A stretch of 64,000 nt of DNA from Streptomyces sp. NBC_00525. GTDB taxonomy: Bacteria > Actinomycetota > Actinomycetes > Streptomycetales > Streptomycetaceae. Shown piece after piece: positions 25,818-33,480 of this stretch; position 1 is the stretch's first letter, and each line of letters begins with the position of its first letter. The position numbers and the translations under genes are program-made. The notes under the pieces were generated by a model. It saw nothing but the letters and a program-made list of their open reading frames with translations, was not told where the DNA came from and searched no databases. The stretch spans positions 6,200,001 to 6,264,000 of the forward strand of contig NZ_CP107834.1 in NCBI RefSeq assembly GCF_036346595.1, given 5' to 3'.

Positions 25818-26672
25818 GTGGCAGACGATTCGAACAACATCCAACAGAGCGCCGTCGACCGACAGGACGCCATCGGGTCGTACGCGGCGATCGGCGACAG
25901 CTTCACCGAGGGAGTCGGCGACCCCGGCCCGGACGGAACATTCGTCGGCTGGGCCGACCGGCTCGCGGTACTCCTCGCGGACCGGCTCCCCGAGCCCGGC
26001 CCGACGACGGACAACGCGGAATCACCCCATCCCGCGCACGGCAACTTCCGGTACGCCAATCTCGCCGTACGAGGACGCCTCCTCGACCAGATCGTCGAGG
26101 AGCAGGTGCCCCGCGCCAAGGAACTCGCCCCCGACCTGGTGAGCTTCTGCGCCGGCGGCAACGACATCATCCGGCCGGGCAGCGACCCCGACGACGTCGC
26201 CGAACGCTTCGAGCGCGCGGTCGCCGACCTCACCCGCTCCGTCGGCACCGTCATGATCACCACCGGCTTCGACACCCGGGGCATCCCCGTGCTGCGCCAT
26301 CTGCGCGGCAAGGTCGCCACCTACACCGCCCACGTCCGGGCCATCGCCGACCGCTACGACTGCCCGGTCCTCGACCTGTGGTCGCTGCGCTCCGTGCAGG
26401 ACCGGCGCGCCTGGGACAGCGACCGGCTGCACCTCTCGCCCGAGGGCCACACCCGCGTCGCCCTGCGCGCCGCCCAGGTCCTCGGCATCGACGTACCGGC
26501 CGACCCCGACCAGCCGTGGCCGCCGCAACCCCCGCGCGGCACCCTGGAGGTCCGCCGCGACGACATCCACTGGGCGCGCGAACACCTCGTCCCGTGGATC
26601 GGCCGCCGGCTGCGCGGTGAGTCCTCCGGGGACCACGTCGAGCCGAAGCGGCCGGACCTGCTGCCCCTGTGA
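25818..26672 (+). CDS. SGNH/GDSL-type esterase-hydrolase
   Basis: A 284-residue protein with all four SGNH blocks: the catalytic Ser in YAAIGDSFTEG, a Gly in the second block, the Asn in CAGGNDI, and the Asp/His pair in WDSDRLHLSPEGH. No signal peptide is seen, so it is probably cytosolic. The GTG start at 25818 is preceded by a GCAGGATA element. It lies between a strong terminator and a convergent radical SAM gene whose stop is 18 nt away. The substrate is unknown; small esters and acyl groups are common for this family. Confidence 0.9.
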   Translation: MADDSNNIQQSAVDRQDAIGSYAAIGDSFTEGVGDPGPDGTFVGWADRLAVLLADRLPEPGPTTDNAESPHPAHGNFRYANLAVRGRLLDQIVEEQVPRAKELAPDLVSFCAGGNDIIRPGSDPDDVAERFERAVADLTRSVGTVMITTGFDTRGIPVLRHLRGKVATYTAHVRAIADRYDCPVLDLWSLRSVQDRRAWDSDRLHLSPEGHTRVALRAAQVLGIDVPADPDQPWPPQPPRGTLEVRRDDIHWAREHLVPWIGRRLRGESSGDHVEPKRPDLLPL

Positions 26673-26690
26673 CGGCCCCCTCCGTCGTCC

Positions 26691-27584
26691 TCAGTCGCCC
26701 CGCGCAACCGGCGCGGCGACGGGGGACGGCGGCAGCGCCGCCGGGATGCGCTCCAGCACCCCGCCCGCGAACACGTCGTACAGCGGCAGTGTCTCCAGAT
26801 GGACGTATCCGATGTGGCAGTCGCACACCGCGAGCGGGCAGGCGCGGGGCCGCAGCGCCGCCCGGTAGCTCCCGTCGTACAGATTGCCCAGCTCGGCCCT
26901 GACGAAATGGCAGCGGCGCACCGTGCCCTCCCCGTCCACCGAGATCACCGACTCACCGGTCCGGCACGGCAGCCCGCCCGAGCGGTGCGGATGGCGGCTG
27001 TACGGGAACAGCGGATCGATCTCCGTCCACCGCCTGGCCTCCTCGTCCGTGTACGTGTGCCCCTCGGCGGCGTTCACCCAGAGATAGACCTCCTCCGGGA
27101 GCGCCGCGCGCAGCCGCCGCGCCTCACCGAGATGCTCGTCCAGGCCCACGACCCCCACACTGTGCCGGACCCCGAGCTCCCGCAGCTCCGCGCACCGGCC
27201 CAGGAAACGCTCGTACGGCGTCTGCCCCGGATGGTAGGTGCACCACAGCGCGATCCGCTCACGGGCCGCCGCCGGAGCCTCGGCCAGCCACCCCGTCCGG
27301 CCGCCCAGGTTCGTCTGGATCGCGACCCGGCGCACCTGCGGCAGCCCCGCCAGCTCCACGATCGCCCGCCGGTACCAGGAGCGCACCAGGCCCTCGCCCC
27401 ACGGCGTGAACAGCACCGAGATCCGGTCGCCGGTCTGCGCCGCCACCCACGCAGTGAACCGCTCCAGGGCCGCCCGGTCCGCACGCAGCTGCTCCCGGCT
27501 GTCGCGCCGCTTGGCGAACGGGCAGTACGGGCAGTCGTAGTCGCACGAGGCGAGCGGGCCCCGGTACAGAATCGTCAGGTCCAC
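26691..27584 (-). CDS. STM4011-family radical SAM protein
   Basis: A 297-residue radical SAM enzyme. The [4Fe-4S] ligands are C14-x3-C18-x2-C21 (SCDYDCPYC). The C-terminal region holds further cysteines (LPCRTGE, RRCHF, RACPLAVCDCH) and looks like a SPASM/twitch-type auxiliary cluster domain, as in peptide-modifying radical SAM enzymes. It is the last gene of the six-gene STM4015-4011 operon and starts 7 nt after the STM4012 stop. NCBI family naming treats STM4011-STM4015 as co-occurring proteins of unknown function; the substrate is not known. The auxiliary cysteines favour modification of a macromolecule or peptide. Confidence 0.9.
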   Translation of the reverse strand: MDLTILYRGPLASCDYDCPYCPFAKRRDSREQLRADRAALERFTAWVAAQTGDRISVLFTPWGEGLVRSWYRRAIVELAGLPQVRRVAIQTNLGGRTGWLAEAPAAARERIALWCTYHPGQTPYERFLGRCAELRELGVRHSVGVVGLDEHLGEARRLRAALPEEVYLWVNAAEGHTYTDEEARRWTEIDPLFPYSRHPHRSGGLPCRTGESVISVDGEGTVRRCHFVRAELGNLYDGSYRAALRPRACPLAVCDCHIGYVHLETLPLYDVFAGGVLERIPAALPPSPVAAPVARGD

Positions 27585-27591
27585 GCGTGAC

Positions 27592-28947
27592 TCACTTCAG
27601 CTCGTACGCGGCCATCGCGGCCCGCACGGCGGGGGAGAAGAGCTCCGGGCCCAGCGCGTCGGAGTACGCGAGCCCCTCGGGCGACAGACGCAGCAGGCCC
27701 GCGGCCGGCGCCTGCGCGTCGAGCCAGCCCCGCTCCTCGAACCGGGCCAGCTCCGCGGCGAAGTCCACGTACGGCGAACTCCCGAACCGCTCGCGGTAGC
27801 CGTCCACATCCATGCCCCGCGCCTGGAGCACCGACTGCAGCAGATGACGGCGGCGCGCCTCGTCCGCGTCGGTGTGGCGGCCCACCTCGGCGCGGGAGAA
27901 GTCCGCGGTCGCCGTGTAGGCGTCGATGATGCTCCGCACCTCGCCCATCCGCACCGCGTAGTCGAACGAGTAGTGCAGCCGCGAGGTGTACGAACGCGCG
28001 CCGCACCCCAGCCCGATCATGCCGTCCGTCTGGCAGGCGTAGTCGTCGGGGCCGTCCGTGCGCGGGGCGTCCGCGCGCCGGAACATCCGCATCGACACCT
28101 GCTCGTAGCCGTGCGCCAGGAGATGGTCGCGCCCCGCCCGGTACAACCGCAGCCGCTGCTCGTCCCAGGCCGCGTCGGCCTCCCCGGCGGAGAGCCGGCC
28201 CAGCCCGGTCAGCGGGCGCACGTACAGCGGGTAGAGATACAGCTCCTCCGGCCGCCACCGCAGGGCCGTGTCCAGCGAGGTCTGCCAGGTCCGCTCGGTC
28301 TGGCCGTCGATGCCGTAGATCAGGTCGATGTTGAGGATCGGTACGGAGGTGTCCCGGATGCGGTCCAGGGCCCGTTCGACGTCGGCCGGATGCTGCGGGC
28401 GCACCGCAGCGCGGGCCTCGGCCTCCACGAAGCTCTGCACCCCGATGCTGATCCTGGTCGTGCCCCGCTCGGCGAGCACGGCCAGCCGGTCGGCGGTCGC
28501 GGTCGACGGGGACGTCTCCACGGACAACGGCACGGACCGCAGATCGGCGCCCATCCGCTTCTCCGCGATGTCGCACAGCCGCTCCAGCTCGCCCGCCGTC
28601 AGAAACGTGGGCGTGCCCCCGCCGAACGCGGCCGCGGCGAACCGCACCGGCTCCCCGTCGCCCAGCGCGTCCCGCACGGCGACCGCCTGCCGGTCCAGCG
28701 CGTCCAGATAGCGCGAGGTCAGCTCGTCGGGCGCGCCGATCCGGGTGAAGAGGTTGCAGAAGCCGCAGCGGACCTCGCAGAACGGGATGTGCAGATAGAG
28801 CGAGAGGGCGTCCTTGCGTTCCCCCGCCCACAGCTCCCGCAGTTCCGGCCTGCCGCCGGGCTGCCCGGCGAGCGGCCGGTACGCCGTCTTGTGCGGATAG
28901 GCGTACACATAACTCTCGTACGGGCGGACGGTCTGCGTCGCGGTCAT
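27592..28947 (-). CDS. STM4012-family (HemW-like) radical SAM protein
   Basis: The 451-residue product resembles HemW/HemN. The cluster motif is C57-x3-C61-x2-C64 (CEVRCGFC) within SLYLHIPF, followed by FGGGTPTFL, ISIGVQSF and LNIDLIYGI. A HemN-like C-terminal domain follows. It differs from true HemW in genomic context, sitting between an STM4013 hydrolase and an STM4011 radical SAM gene. It overlaps STM4013 by ATGA. HemW-like proteins can be haem chaperones or radical methylases; here the reaction is unknown and should not be annotated as coproporphyrinogen oxidase. Confidence 0.9.
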   Translation of the reverse strand: MTATQTVRPYESYVYAYPHKTAYRPLAGQPGGRPELRELWAGERKDALSLYLHIPFCEVRCGFCNLFTRIGAPDELTSRYLDALDRQAVAVRDALGDGEPVRFAAAAFGGGTPTFLTAGELERLCDIAEKRMGADLRSVPLSVETSPSTATADRLAVLAERGTTRISIGVQSFVEAEARAAVRPQHPADVERALDRIRDTSVPILNIDLIYGIDGQTERTWQTSLDTALRWRPEELYLYPLYVRPLTGLGRLSAGEADAAWDEQRLRLYRAGRDHLLAHGYEQVSMRMFRRADAPRTDGPDDYACQTDGMIGLGCGARSYTSRLHYSFDYAVRMGEVRSIIDAYTATADFSRAEVGRHTDADEARRRHLLQSVLQARGMDVDGYRERFGSSPYVDFAAELARFEERGWLDAQAPAAGLLRLSPEGLAYSDALGPELFSPAVRAAMAAYELK

Positions 28948-29819
28948 CGGGCGGCCCCCGGTTCCAGGAAGAAGTGGGCGTACGGAACGGTCCAGACGGA
29001 CTCGTGGCCGAGCCGGTGACCGGTGTAGCCGTCGTCGCCGTAGGCCGTGCCGTGGTCGGAGCAGACGATGGCGAACGTACGGCGGCGGCTGCTCGCGGCC
29101 GCGAAGAGCCGGCCGATGTGGGCGTCCACGTACTCCAGGGCCGCGGCATGCGTCGCACGGCTGTCCCCGGCGTCACGGGTCGCGCCGGGACGGTGGAACC
29201 AGTTCGGCTGGTGGAGCGCCGCGACGTTCACGAAGAGGAAGAGCCGCCGGTCGGACGGCAGACCGGCGACCACCTGCTCCGCGCGGGCGACCTGGGCCTC
29301 GAACGAGGTGGGCGAGGCCACCCCGAACTCCGGCTCCCAGTGCGCCTCCTGGAACAGACCCGGCAGCACCGAACCGAGCGGCCCCCGGCGGTTGAAGAAG
29401 CCGACCCCGCCGATGCACACCGTGTGATAGCCCTCCTTCGCCAGCCCCGACACCAGGTCCGGGGTGTCGAACACGAAGGTGCGCTCGGCGGTGGTCTCGC
29501 TGCCGGCGAAGCGGGCCGCGAACAGCCGGGGATGCGGTCCCGGCGTCGCCGGAGTGGGCAGGAACCCGGCGAAGATCGCCTGGTGGGAGGCGTACGTGAA
29601 GCTGCCCGGAGCATGCCGCTTCTCCCAGGCGCCGCCCGGCAGATGACGGGCCAGATGCGGGATGCGCCCGGCGGCGGCCAGCTCCGCCGCGACGTCGTAC
29701 CGCAGGGTGTCCAGGGTGACGAGCAGCAGGTCGTGGCTGCCCACGACCTCGCTCATGTCGGGGTCCGGGACGGCCGCTGGAACGGGGGTGGGGGAGGGCT
29801 CAGGGGGTTGTGCTGACAC
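28944..29819 (-). CDS. STM4013-family hydrolase (alkaline phosphatase/sulfatase superfamily)
   Basis: A 291-residue soluble protein. The first metal segment LLLVTLDTLRYDV and the C-terminal metal segment IVCSDHGTAYGDDGYTGH, then LGHESVW, place it in the alkaline phosphatase superfamily. Thr in TLDTLRYD or a nearby Thr/Ser (GSFTYASHQ) could be the nucleophile. AAGGA 6 nt before the GTG at 29819 supports this start, which places the gene 20 nt inside STM4014; an ATG at 29756 has no ribosome-binding site. It may cleave a phosphate or sulfate ester made or used by the other operon enzymes. Confidence 0.87.
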   Translation of the reverse strand: MSAQPPEPSPTPVPAAVPDPDMSEVVGSHDLLLVTLDTLRYDVAAELAAAGRIPHLARHLPGGAWEKRHAPGSFTYASHQAIFAGFLPTPATPGPHPRLFAARFAGSETTAERTFVFDTPDLVSGLAKEGYHTVCIGGVGFFNRRGPLGSVLPGLFQEAHWEPEFGVASPTSFEAQVARAEQVVAGLPSDRRLFLFVNVAALHQPNWFHRPGATRDAGDSRATHAAALEYVDAHIGRLFAAASSRRRTFAIVCSDHGTAYGDDGYTGHRLGHESVWTVPYAHFFLEPGAAR

Positions 29820-30933
29820 GGGTGTTCCTTGCTCGGTCCAGTACGGCGGCGACCTGCGCCGCGTAGGTGTCCATGCCCTCGGCGCCGCTGCCGGGAAGTC
29901 CGGTCAGCCGCGGCAGCAGGTCTCCGAAGGCGTTGACCTCGCCGACGGCGAACCGCCGCCAGCCGGTCAGGGGCAGCAGATCGACGCCGACGCACAGCGT
30001 GTCCGGGAAGGCGGCGGCGGCCCGCTCGCAGACCGCCAGCGCCCCGCCCCAGCTGCCGCCCGCCGCCTCGACGGCCGCCCGCACCCCGGCCAGGTCGCCG
30101 CGCGCCCCGCCCAGATGCAGATTGGTCATCGGCGACGCGCTGGTGCGCACCACGGCGTGCGTCGCCCGGCCGGCCACCACGACGACCCGCAGATCCGCGG
30201 CCCGGCCGCCCTGCGACGCCTTGGGCAGCCAGCGCTCGATGTGCAGCCCGTCGGGCGCCAGCGCGTCGACGATCGCGGCGACCTCGCGCTCCGTCGTGCA
30301 CCGGCGGACCCGCAGCGAGTTGTAGAGCCGGCCGGCCGGGTCGCGCTCCACCGAGGTGGCCGCCCGGACCCGGCCGCCGCCGGCCGTCTCCACGGCCAGC
30401 ACCCCGGAGGCCGACGAGCCGTGCGCGGGCTTCACGAATACCCGGGGCATGCGGTGCTCGGCGATCAGGGCCCGCACGTCCTCCCAGCCCCGCACGGGAG
30501 CCCCGGCCGGGCCGGAGGTCGGCGAGGCGGGCACCGGCACCCCGGCCGCGTCCAGCACACCGTGGCACAGCCGCTTGTCGAACAGCACCGCGATGTCGGC
30601 CGGGTCGTCCAGCAGCCGGGCGCCCGCCCGCACCGCCGCCGCCGCGACCTCGCGGACGGCGGCGGTGAAGCGCGCGTACCAGAGGGCCGAACCCTCCACC
30701 CGCGTCGGATCGTCGGCCCCGCGCAGCAGCCGGTCCACCGCCGCGTCCTCGCCCGGCGAGTCGACGCGCACGGTCTCACCGGGCAGGAACCGCGCCCCGC
30801 CCTCCAGCACGTCCAGCCAGGCGACCGTACGCGCCGGGGGCAGGCCGGCGGCGGCCACCGCGTCCTGGAAGAGGGACACACGGCGGCTGCCCGGGTTGCC
30901 GACGACCGCGAGACGCGGCGGACCGCTACTCAC
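29800..30933 (-). CDS. STM4014-family ATP-grasp-like protein
   Basis: From the GTG at 30933 the protein has 377 residues. ATP-grasp features include FDKRLCHGVLDAAGVPVP, the phosphate-loop-like RVFVKPAHGSSASGVLAV and the metal-ligand segment VGEVNAFGDLLP. ATP-grasp enzymes form amide or thioester bonds through an acyl-phosphate, so it could ligate an amino acid or amine to a carboxylate. Its start overlaps the upstream STM4015 stop by 8 nt; an ATG at 30945 is an alternative. It sits centrally in the operon between the leucine-rich proteins and the hydrolase. The substrate is unknown. Confidence 0.87.
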   Translation of the reverse strand: MSSGPPRLAVVGNPGSRRVSLFQDAVAAAGLPPARTVAWLDVLEGGARFLPGETVRVDSPGEDAAVDRLLRGADDPTRVEGSALWYARFTAAVREVAAAAVRAGARLLDDPADIAVLFDKRLCHGVLDAAGVPVPASPTSGPAGAPVRGWEDVRALIAEHRMPRVFVKPAHGSSASGVLAVETAGGGRVRAATSVERDPAGRLYNSLRVRRCTTEREVAAIVDALAPDGLHIERWLPKASQGGRAADLRVVVVAGRATHAVVRTSASPMTNLHLGGARGDLAGVRAAVEAAGGSWGGALAVCERAAAAFPDTLCVGVDLLPLTGWRRFAVGEVNAFGDLLPRLTGLPGSGAEGMDTYAAQVAAVLDRARNTRVSTTP

Positions 30934-31900
30934 TGATCGCCACATAGCGCGAGTCGGGGTCCCAGTCGTCGGCCTCTTCGAGCTCGACCTCGATGCCCTC
31001 GCGGGCACACAGCTCCTCGACCCGGGCCCGCACCGGCTCGCTCAGGTAGTTGTGGTCCAGGTCCAGCGAGGACAGATGCGTGAGCGGCTGGCCGTTCAGC
31101 AGGGCCAGCGCCCCCTCGTCGCCCAGGGTGCCCAGCGACAGCGCCAGCGAGTCCAGCTGCGCGACGACCGGCGCCGAGGCCACCGCCGCCGCGATCTCGT
31201 CCTGGAACTCGCTGTTCTGCAGCCCGAGATGGCGCAGCCGGGGGAAGGCCGCGCCCGACAGCAGCGGCTCCACGTCCGCCATCGTCGCGTCGCCCTCGTA
31301 CCACTGGGAACCCAGCCACAGCTCCAGCCGCTCCAGCGCGGGCAGCTCGCAGGCGCCGACCGCGCGCACCACCGCGGCGGGCAGACCGCCGGACTCGAAG
31401 CGCAGCGACCGCAGCGCCTCGTGCCGTACGGGCAGCAGCTCCAGCGTCTCCTCGTTGAGCCCGCTGCCCCCGCCGCGCACCACCAGCTCCTCCAGACGCG
31501 GGAACGCCTCGAGAACGGGGGTGATGTCGCACATCTGGAGCCAGGACACCTCGCACTCCTCACCGACCACATCGGCGAGGAAGAGGCCGCGCAGCGCCGG
31601 GAAGCGCCCGGCGTCCGCCGCGAGCAGCTCGATCACGGGCGTCAGCGGGCTGTAGTTCTCCGCCCACCAGGGCCCGATCAGCAGGGCCCGGACGCCGGCC
31701 GGATCGACCGTGTCCAGGAAATGCCGCCAGAGCTCGGGGAAGTCGGGACCCTCCCAGGCACAGTCCAGCCGCCAGGCCACGGAGTCCGCCGCGGGCAGGG
31801 AGGCGGGCGGGGCGGCCGCGGGCTTCCCGTCGCCGTCCGGCAGCGGAAGGGTGCGGACGGGCAGGCCGTGGAACGTATCGGGGTGATAAATGCCGCTCAT
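30926..31900 (-). CDS. STM4015-family leucine-rich protein, copy 2
   Basis: A 324-residue soluble protein. After a variable N-terminal domain, residues from about 130 form degenerate RNI-type leucine-rich repeats, for example ELPALERLELWLGSQW, FPRLRHLGLQNSE and LTHLSSLDLDHNYL. It ends in WDPDSRYVAISE, a tail nearly repeated in its paralogue upstream (GRYVTVSE). No catalytic motif is seen. It is 7 nt downstream of copy 1 and overlaps STM4014 by 8 nt. LRR proteins usually bind partners. Here it may scaffold, sense or be the substrate of the operon's radical SAM and ATP-grasp enzymes. Confidence 0.88.
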   Translation of the reverse strand: MSGIYHPDTFHGLPVRTLPLPDGDGKPAAAPPASLPAADSVAWRLDCAWEGPDFPELWRHFLDTVDPAGVRALLIGPWWAENYSPLTPVIELLAADAGRFPALRGLFLADVVGEECEVSWLQMCDITPVLEAFPRLEELVVRGGGSGLNEETLELLPVRHEALRSLRFESGGLPAAVVRAVGACELPALERLELWLGSQWYEGDATMADVEPLLSGAAFPRLRHLGLQNSEFQDEIAAAVASAPVVAQLDSLALSLGTLGDEGALALLNGQPLTHLSSLDLDHNYLSEPVRARVEELCAREGIEVELEEADDWDPDSRYVAISE

Positions 31901-31907
31901 CGCGCCC

Positions 31908-32855
31908 TCACTCCGAAACCGTGACGTAACGGCCCGCCGGGCCCCGGTTGTCCCACGGCTCGCAGCGCTCCGACAGATCCACCCGCACTCCGTGCGGCTC
32001 CAGCGCCTCGATGACCCGGCGCTCCATCGGTTCGGTGAGGAAGTGGTGGTGCAGGTCCAGCGCGTCGAGGTGGGTCAGCGGCTGGCCCTCCAGGAGCGAG
32101 GCCGCGCCCTCGTCGCCGAGCGTGCCGCTGGACAGGTCCAGCGTGTGCAGCCGGGCCACCAGCGGGGCCGAGGCGACGGCGGCCGCGATCTCGTTCTGGA
32201 TCTCGCTGTTGCGCAGGCCCAGATGGCGCAGGGCGGGGAACCGCGTACCGGACAGCAGCGGCGCCAGGTCGGCCACCTGGGCGTCGCCGCCGTAGGCCGA
32301 GACGCCGAGCCACAGCTCCAGCCGCTCCAGGGCGGGCAGTTCGCTGTCCAGGACGCCACGCACCACCTCGCGCGGCAGCCCGCCCGTCTCGATGGTGAGC
32401 GTCCGCAGCCGCTCGTGCTTCGTGGCCGGGAAGACCAGTTCGGAGCCACCGCGCACACCCAGCTCCACCAGCGAGGGGAAGGCCGCGAGCAGCGCCGTGA
32501 CGTCGCTCTGCTCGATCCAGGAGATCTCCGACTCCTCCATCGTCATGTCGCCGACGAACACCGCCTCCAGCGAGGTCAGCCGGTCGGCGGCGGCGATGAC
32601 GAGACCGATCGGGTACGAGGACTTCTCCTCGTAGGACTCGCCCCACTGCCCGATGATCAGGGCGCGGACACCCGCCGGATCGACCTCGTCCAGGAAGGCG
32701 TTGAACTCCTCCTCCCAGGTGCCCTCGTCCTCGTAGGCGTCGATCCACACCCGCCACGCGGCGGCGTCGGCGGCGGGCCGGGGGCCGCCGGCCTCCCCGG
32801 ACTCGAAATCGACGGCCGGAAGGCCGAGCAACTCGTGCAGGTGGTCCACGGACAT
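31908..32855 (-). CDS. STM4015-family leucine-rich protein, copy 1
   Basis: The 315-residue product is the first gene of the operon. The start ATG at 32855 follows CAGGAG. The opening helix SVDHLHELLGLP is followed by an acidic region (YEDEGTWEEEFN) and then LRR-like units such as LPALERLELWLGVS and FPALRHLGLRNSE. It aligns with copy 2 along most of its length, so the pair arose by tandem duplication and divergence. The last residues, AGRYVTVSE, are strongly conserved between the copies. A promoter matching the DNA-damage (RecA-NDp) consensus lies 43-66 nt upstream. Confidence 0.88.
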   Translation of the reverse strand: MSVDHLHELLGLPAVDFESGEAGGPRPAADAAAWRVWIDAYEDEGTWEEEFNAFLDEVDPAGVRALIIGQWGESYEEKSSYPIGLVIAAADRLTSLEAVFVGDMTMEESEISWIEQSDVTALLAAFPSLVELGVRGGSELVFPATKHERLRTLTIETGGLPREVVRGVLDSELPALERLELWLGVSAYGGDAQVADLAPLLSGTRFPALRHLGLRNSEIQNEIAAAVASAPLVARLHTLDLSSGTLGDEGAASLLEGQPLTHLDALDLHHHFLTEPMERRVIEALEPHGVRVDLSERCEPWDNRGPAGRYVTVSE

Positions 32856-32898
32856 GGCACTGAGCTCCTGATGACGGCGACGGAAATGATGTCCGCAA

Positions 32899-32921
32899 GG
32901 TCTATCAAGACCCACTGACAA
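32899..32921 (-). promoter_or_regulatory. RecA-NDp/PafBC-type promoter for the STM4015-4011 operon
   Basis: On the minus strand, TTGTCAGTG is followed by exactly 8 nt and TAGACC. The published actinobacterial LexA-independent DNA-damage consensus is TTGTCRGTG-N8-TAnnnT; only the last base differs. The start codon is 43 nt downstream. Confidence 0.65.
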
Positions 32922-32961
32922 TCCCGCGACCGCCCCCGCCCCCGGACCGCGCGGCGGCCGA

Positions 32962-32984
32962 TTGTCAGACCCCCGCCGTAGCGT
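32962..32984 (+). promoter_or_regulatory. RecA-NDp/PafBC-type promoter for the divergent DUF6745 transcript
   Basis: TTGTCAGAC is followed by 8 nt and TAGCGT, matching the TAnnnT end exactly and 7 of 9 bases of the first block. It lies 49 bp before the GTG at 33033, back to back with the site at 32899-32921. The outer blocks form an 8-bp inverted repeat (CTGACAAT/ATTGTCAG). Confidence 0.6.
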
Positions 32985-33032
32985 TTTCGATGTGGCCGGC
33001 ACAGCGGGTGCCGCCGCAGAGGGGAGAGGTCT

Positions 33033-33359
33033 GTGTACCGGCAGGGCGATGTACTGATCGTGCCACTGGAGGAGTCGGCGGTTCCCGCGCAGCTCCTGGA
33101 GGCGCCGGGCGAACTGCGCGACGCGCGGGGCCGGCTGGTGCTCGCGCTCGGCGAGGTCACCGGACACGCGCACGCCGTGCCCGGCCCCGGCCGGCTCATC
33201 CGGGAACGCGGGGTGTTCGGCCCGATGCTGCTCCACCTCCCCGAGGGCGGGCGCGTGGTGCACGAGGAACACGCGACGATCCCGCTGCCCCGGGGCTGGT
33301 TCCGCGTGGTGCGCCAGCGGGAGTACGCGCCGGGGGCGGTCCGCATCGTCGCGGACTGA
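33033..33359 (+). CDS. hypothetical 108-aa protein
   Basis: A small soluble beta-rich protein. Conserved-looking segments are YRQGDVLIVPL at the N-terminus, LALGEVTGHAHAV in the middle and HEEHATIPLPRGWFRVVRQREY near the C-terminus. The three His-containing segments could bind a metal, but this is not established. The start GTG follows GAGGGGAGAGG. It is encoded 104 nt before the DUF6745 gene and divergently from the STM4015 operon. I have seen similar proteins beside DUF6745 genes in Streptomyces but know of no function. Confidence 0.8.
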   Translation: MYRQGDVLIVPLEESAVPAQLLEAPGELRDARGRLVLALGEVTGHAHAVPGPGRLIRERGVFGPMLLHLPEGGRVVHEEHATIPLPRGWFRVVRQREYAPGAVRIVAD

Positions 33360-33480
33360 CGGAGCGGAAGCCCTTCCGTTCGCGGACGGACCGGAGCGGC
33401 GGGCACAGCGGCAGGACCTGAAGGCCGGCACCGGGAGGACCGGGCCGGGTACGAAGCGGAACATGGGGACGGGGAAACCG

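Noticed and set aside
27592..28947. Annotation as oxygen-independent coproporphyrinogen III oxidase
   Set aside because: The fold is HemW/HemN-like, but the operon context is STM4011-4015 and no haem genes are near, so the family name is safer.
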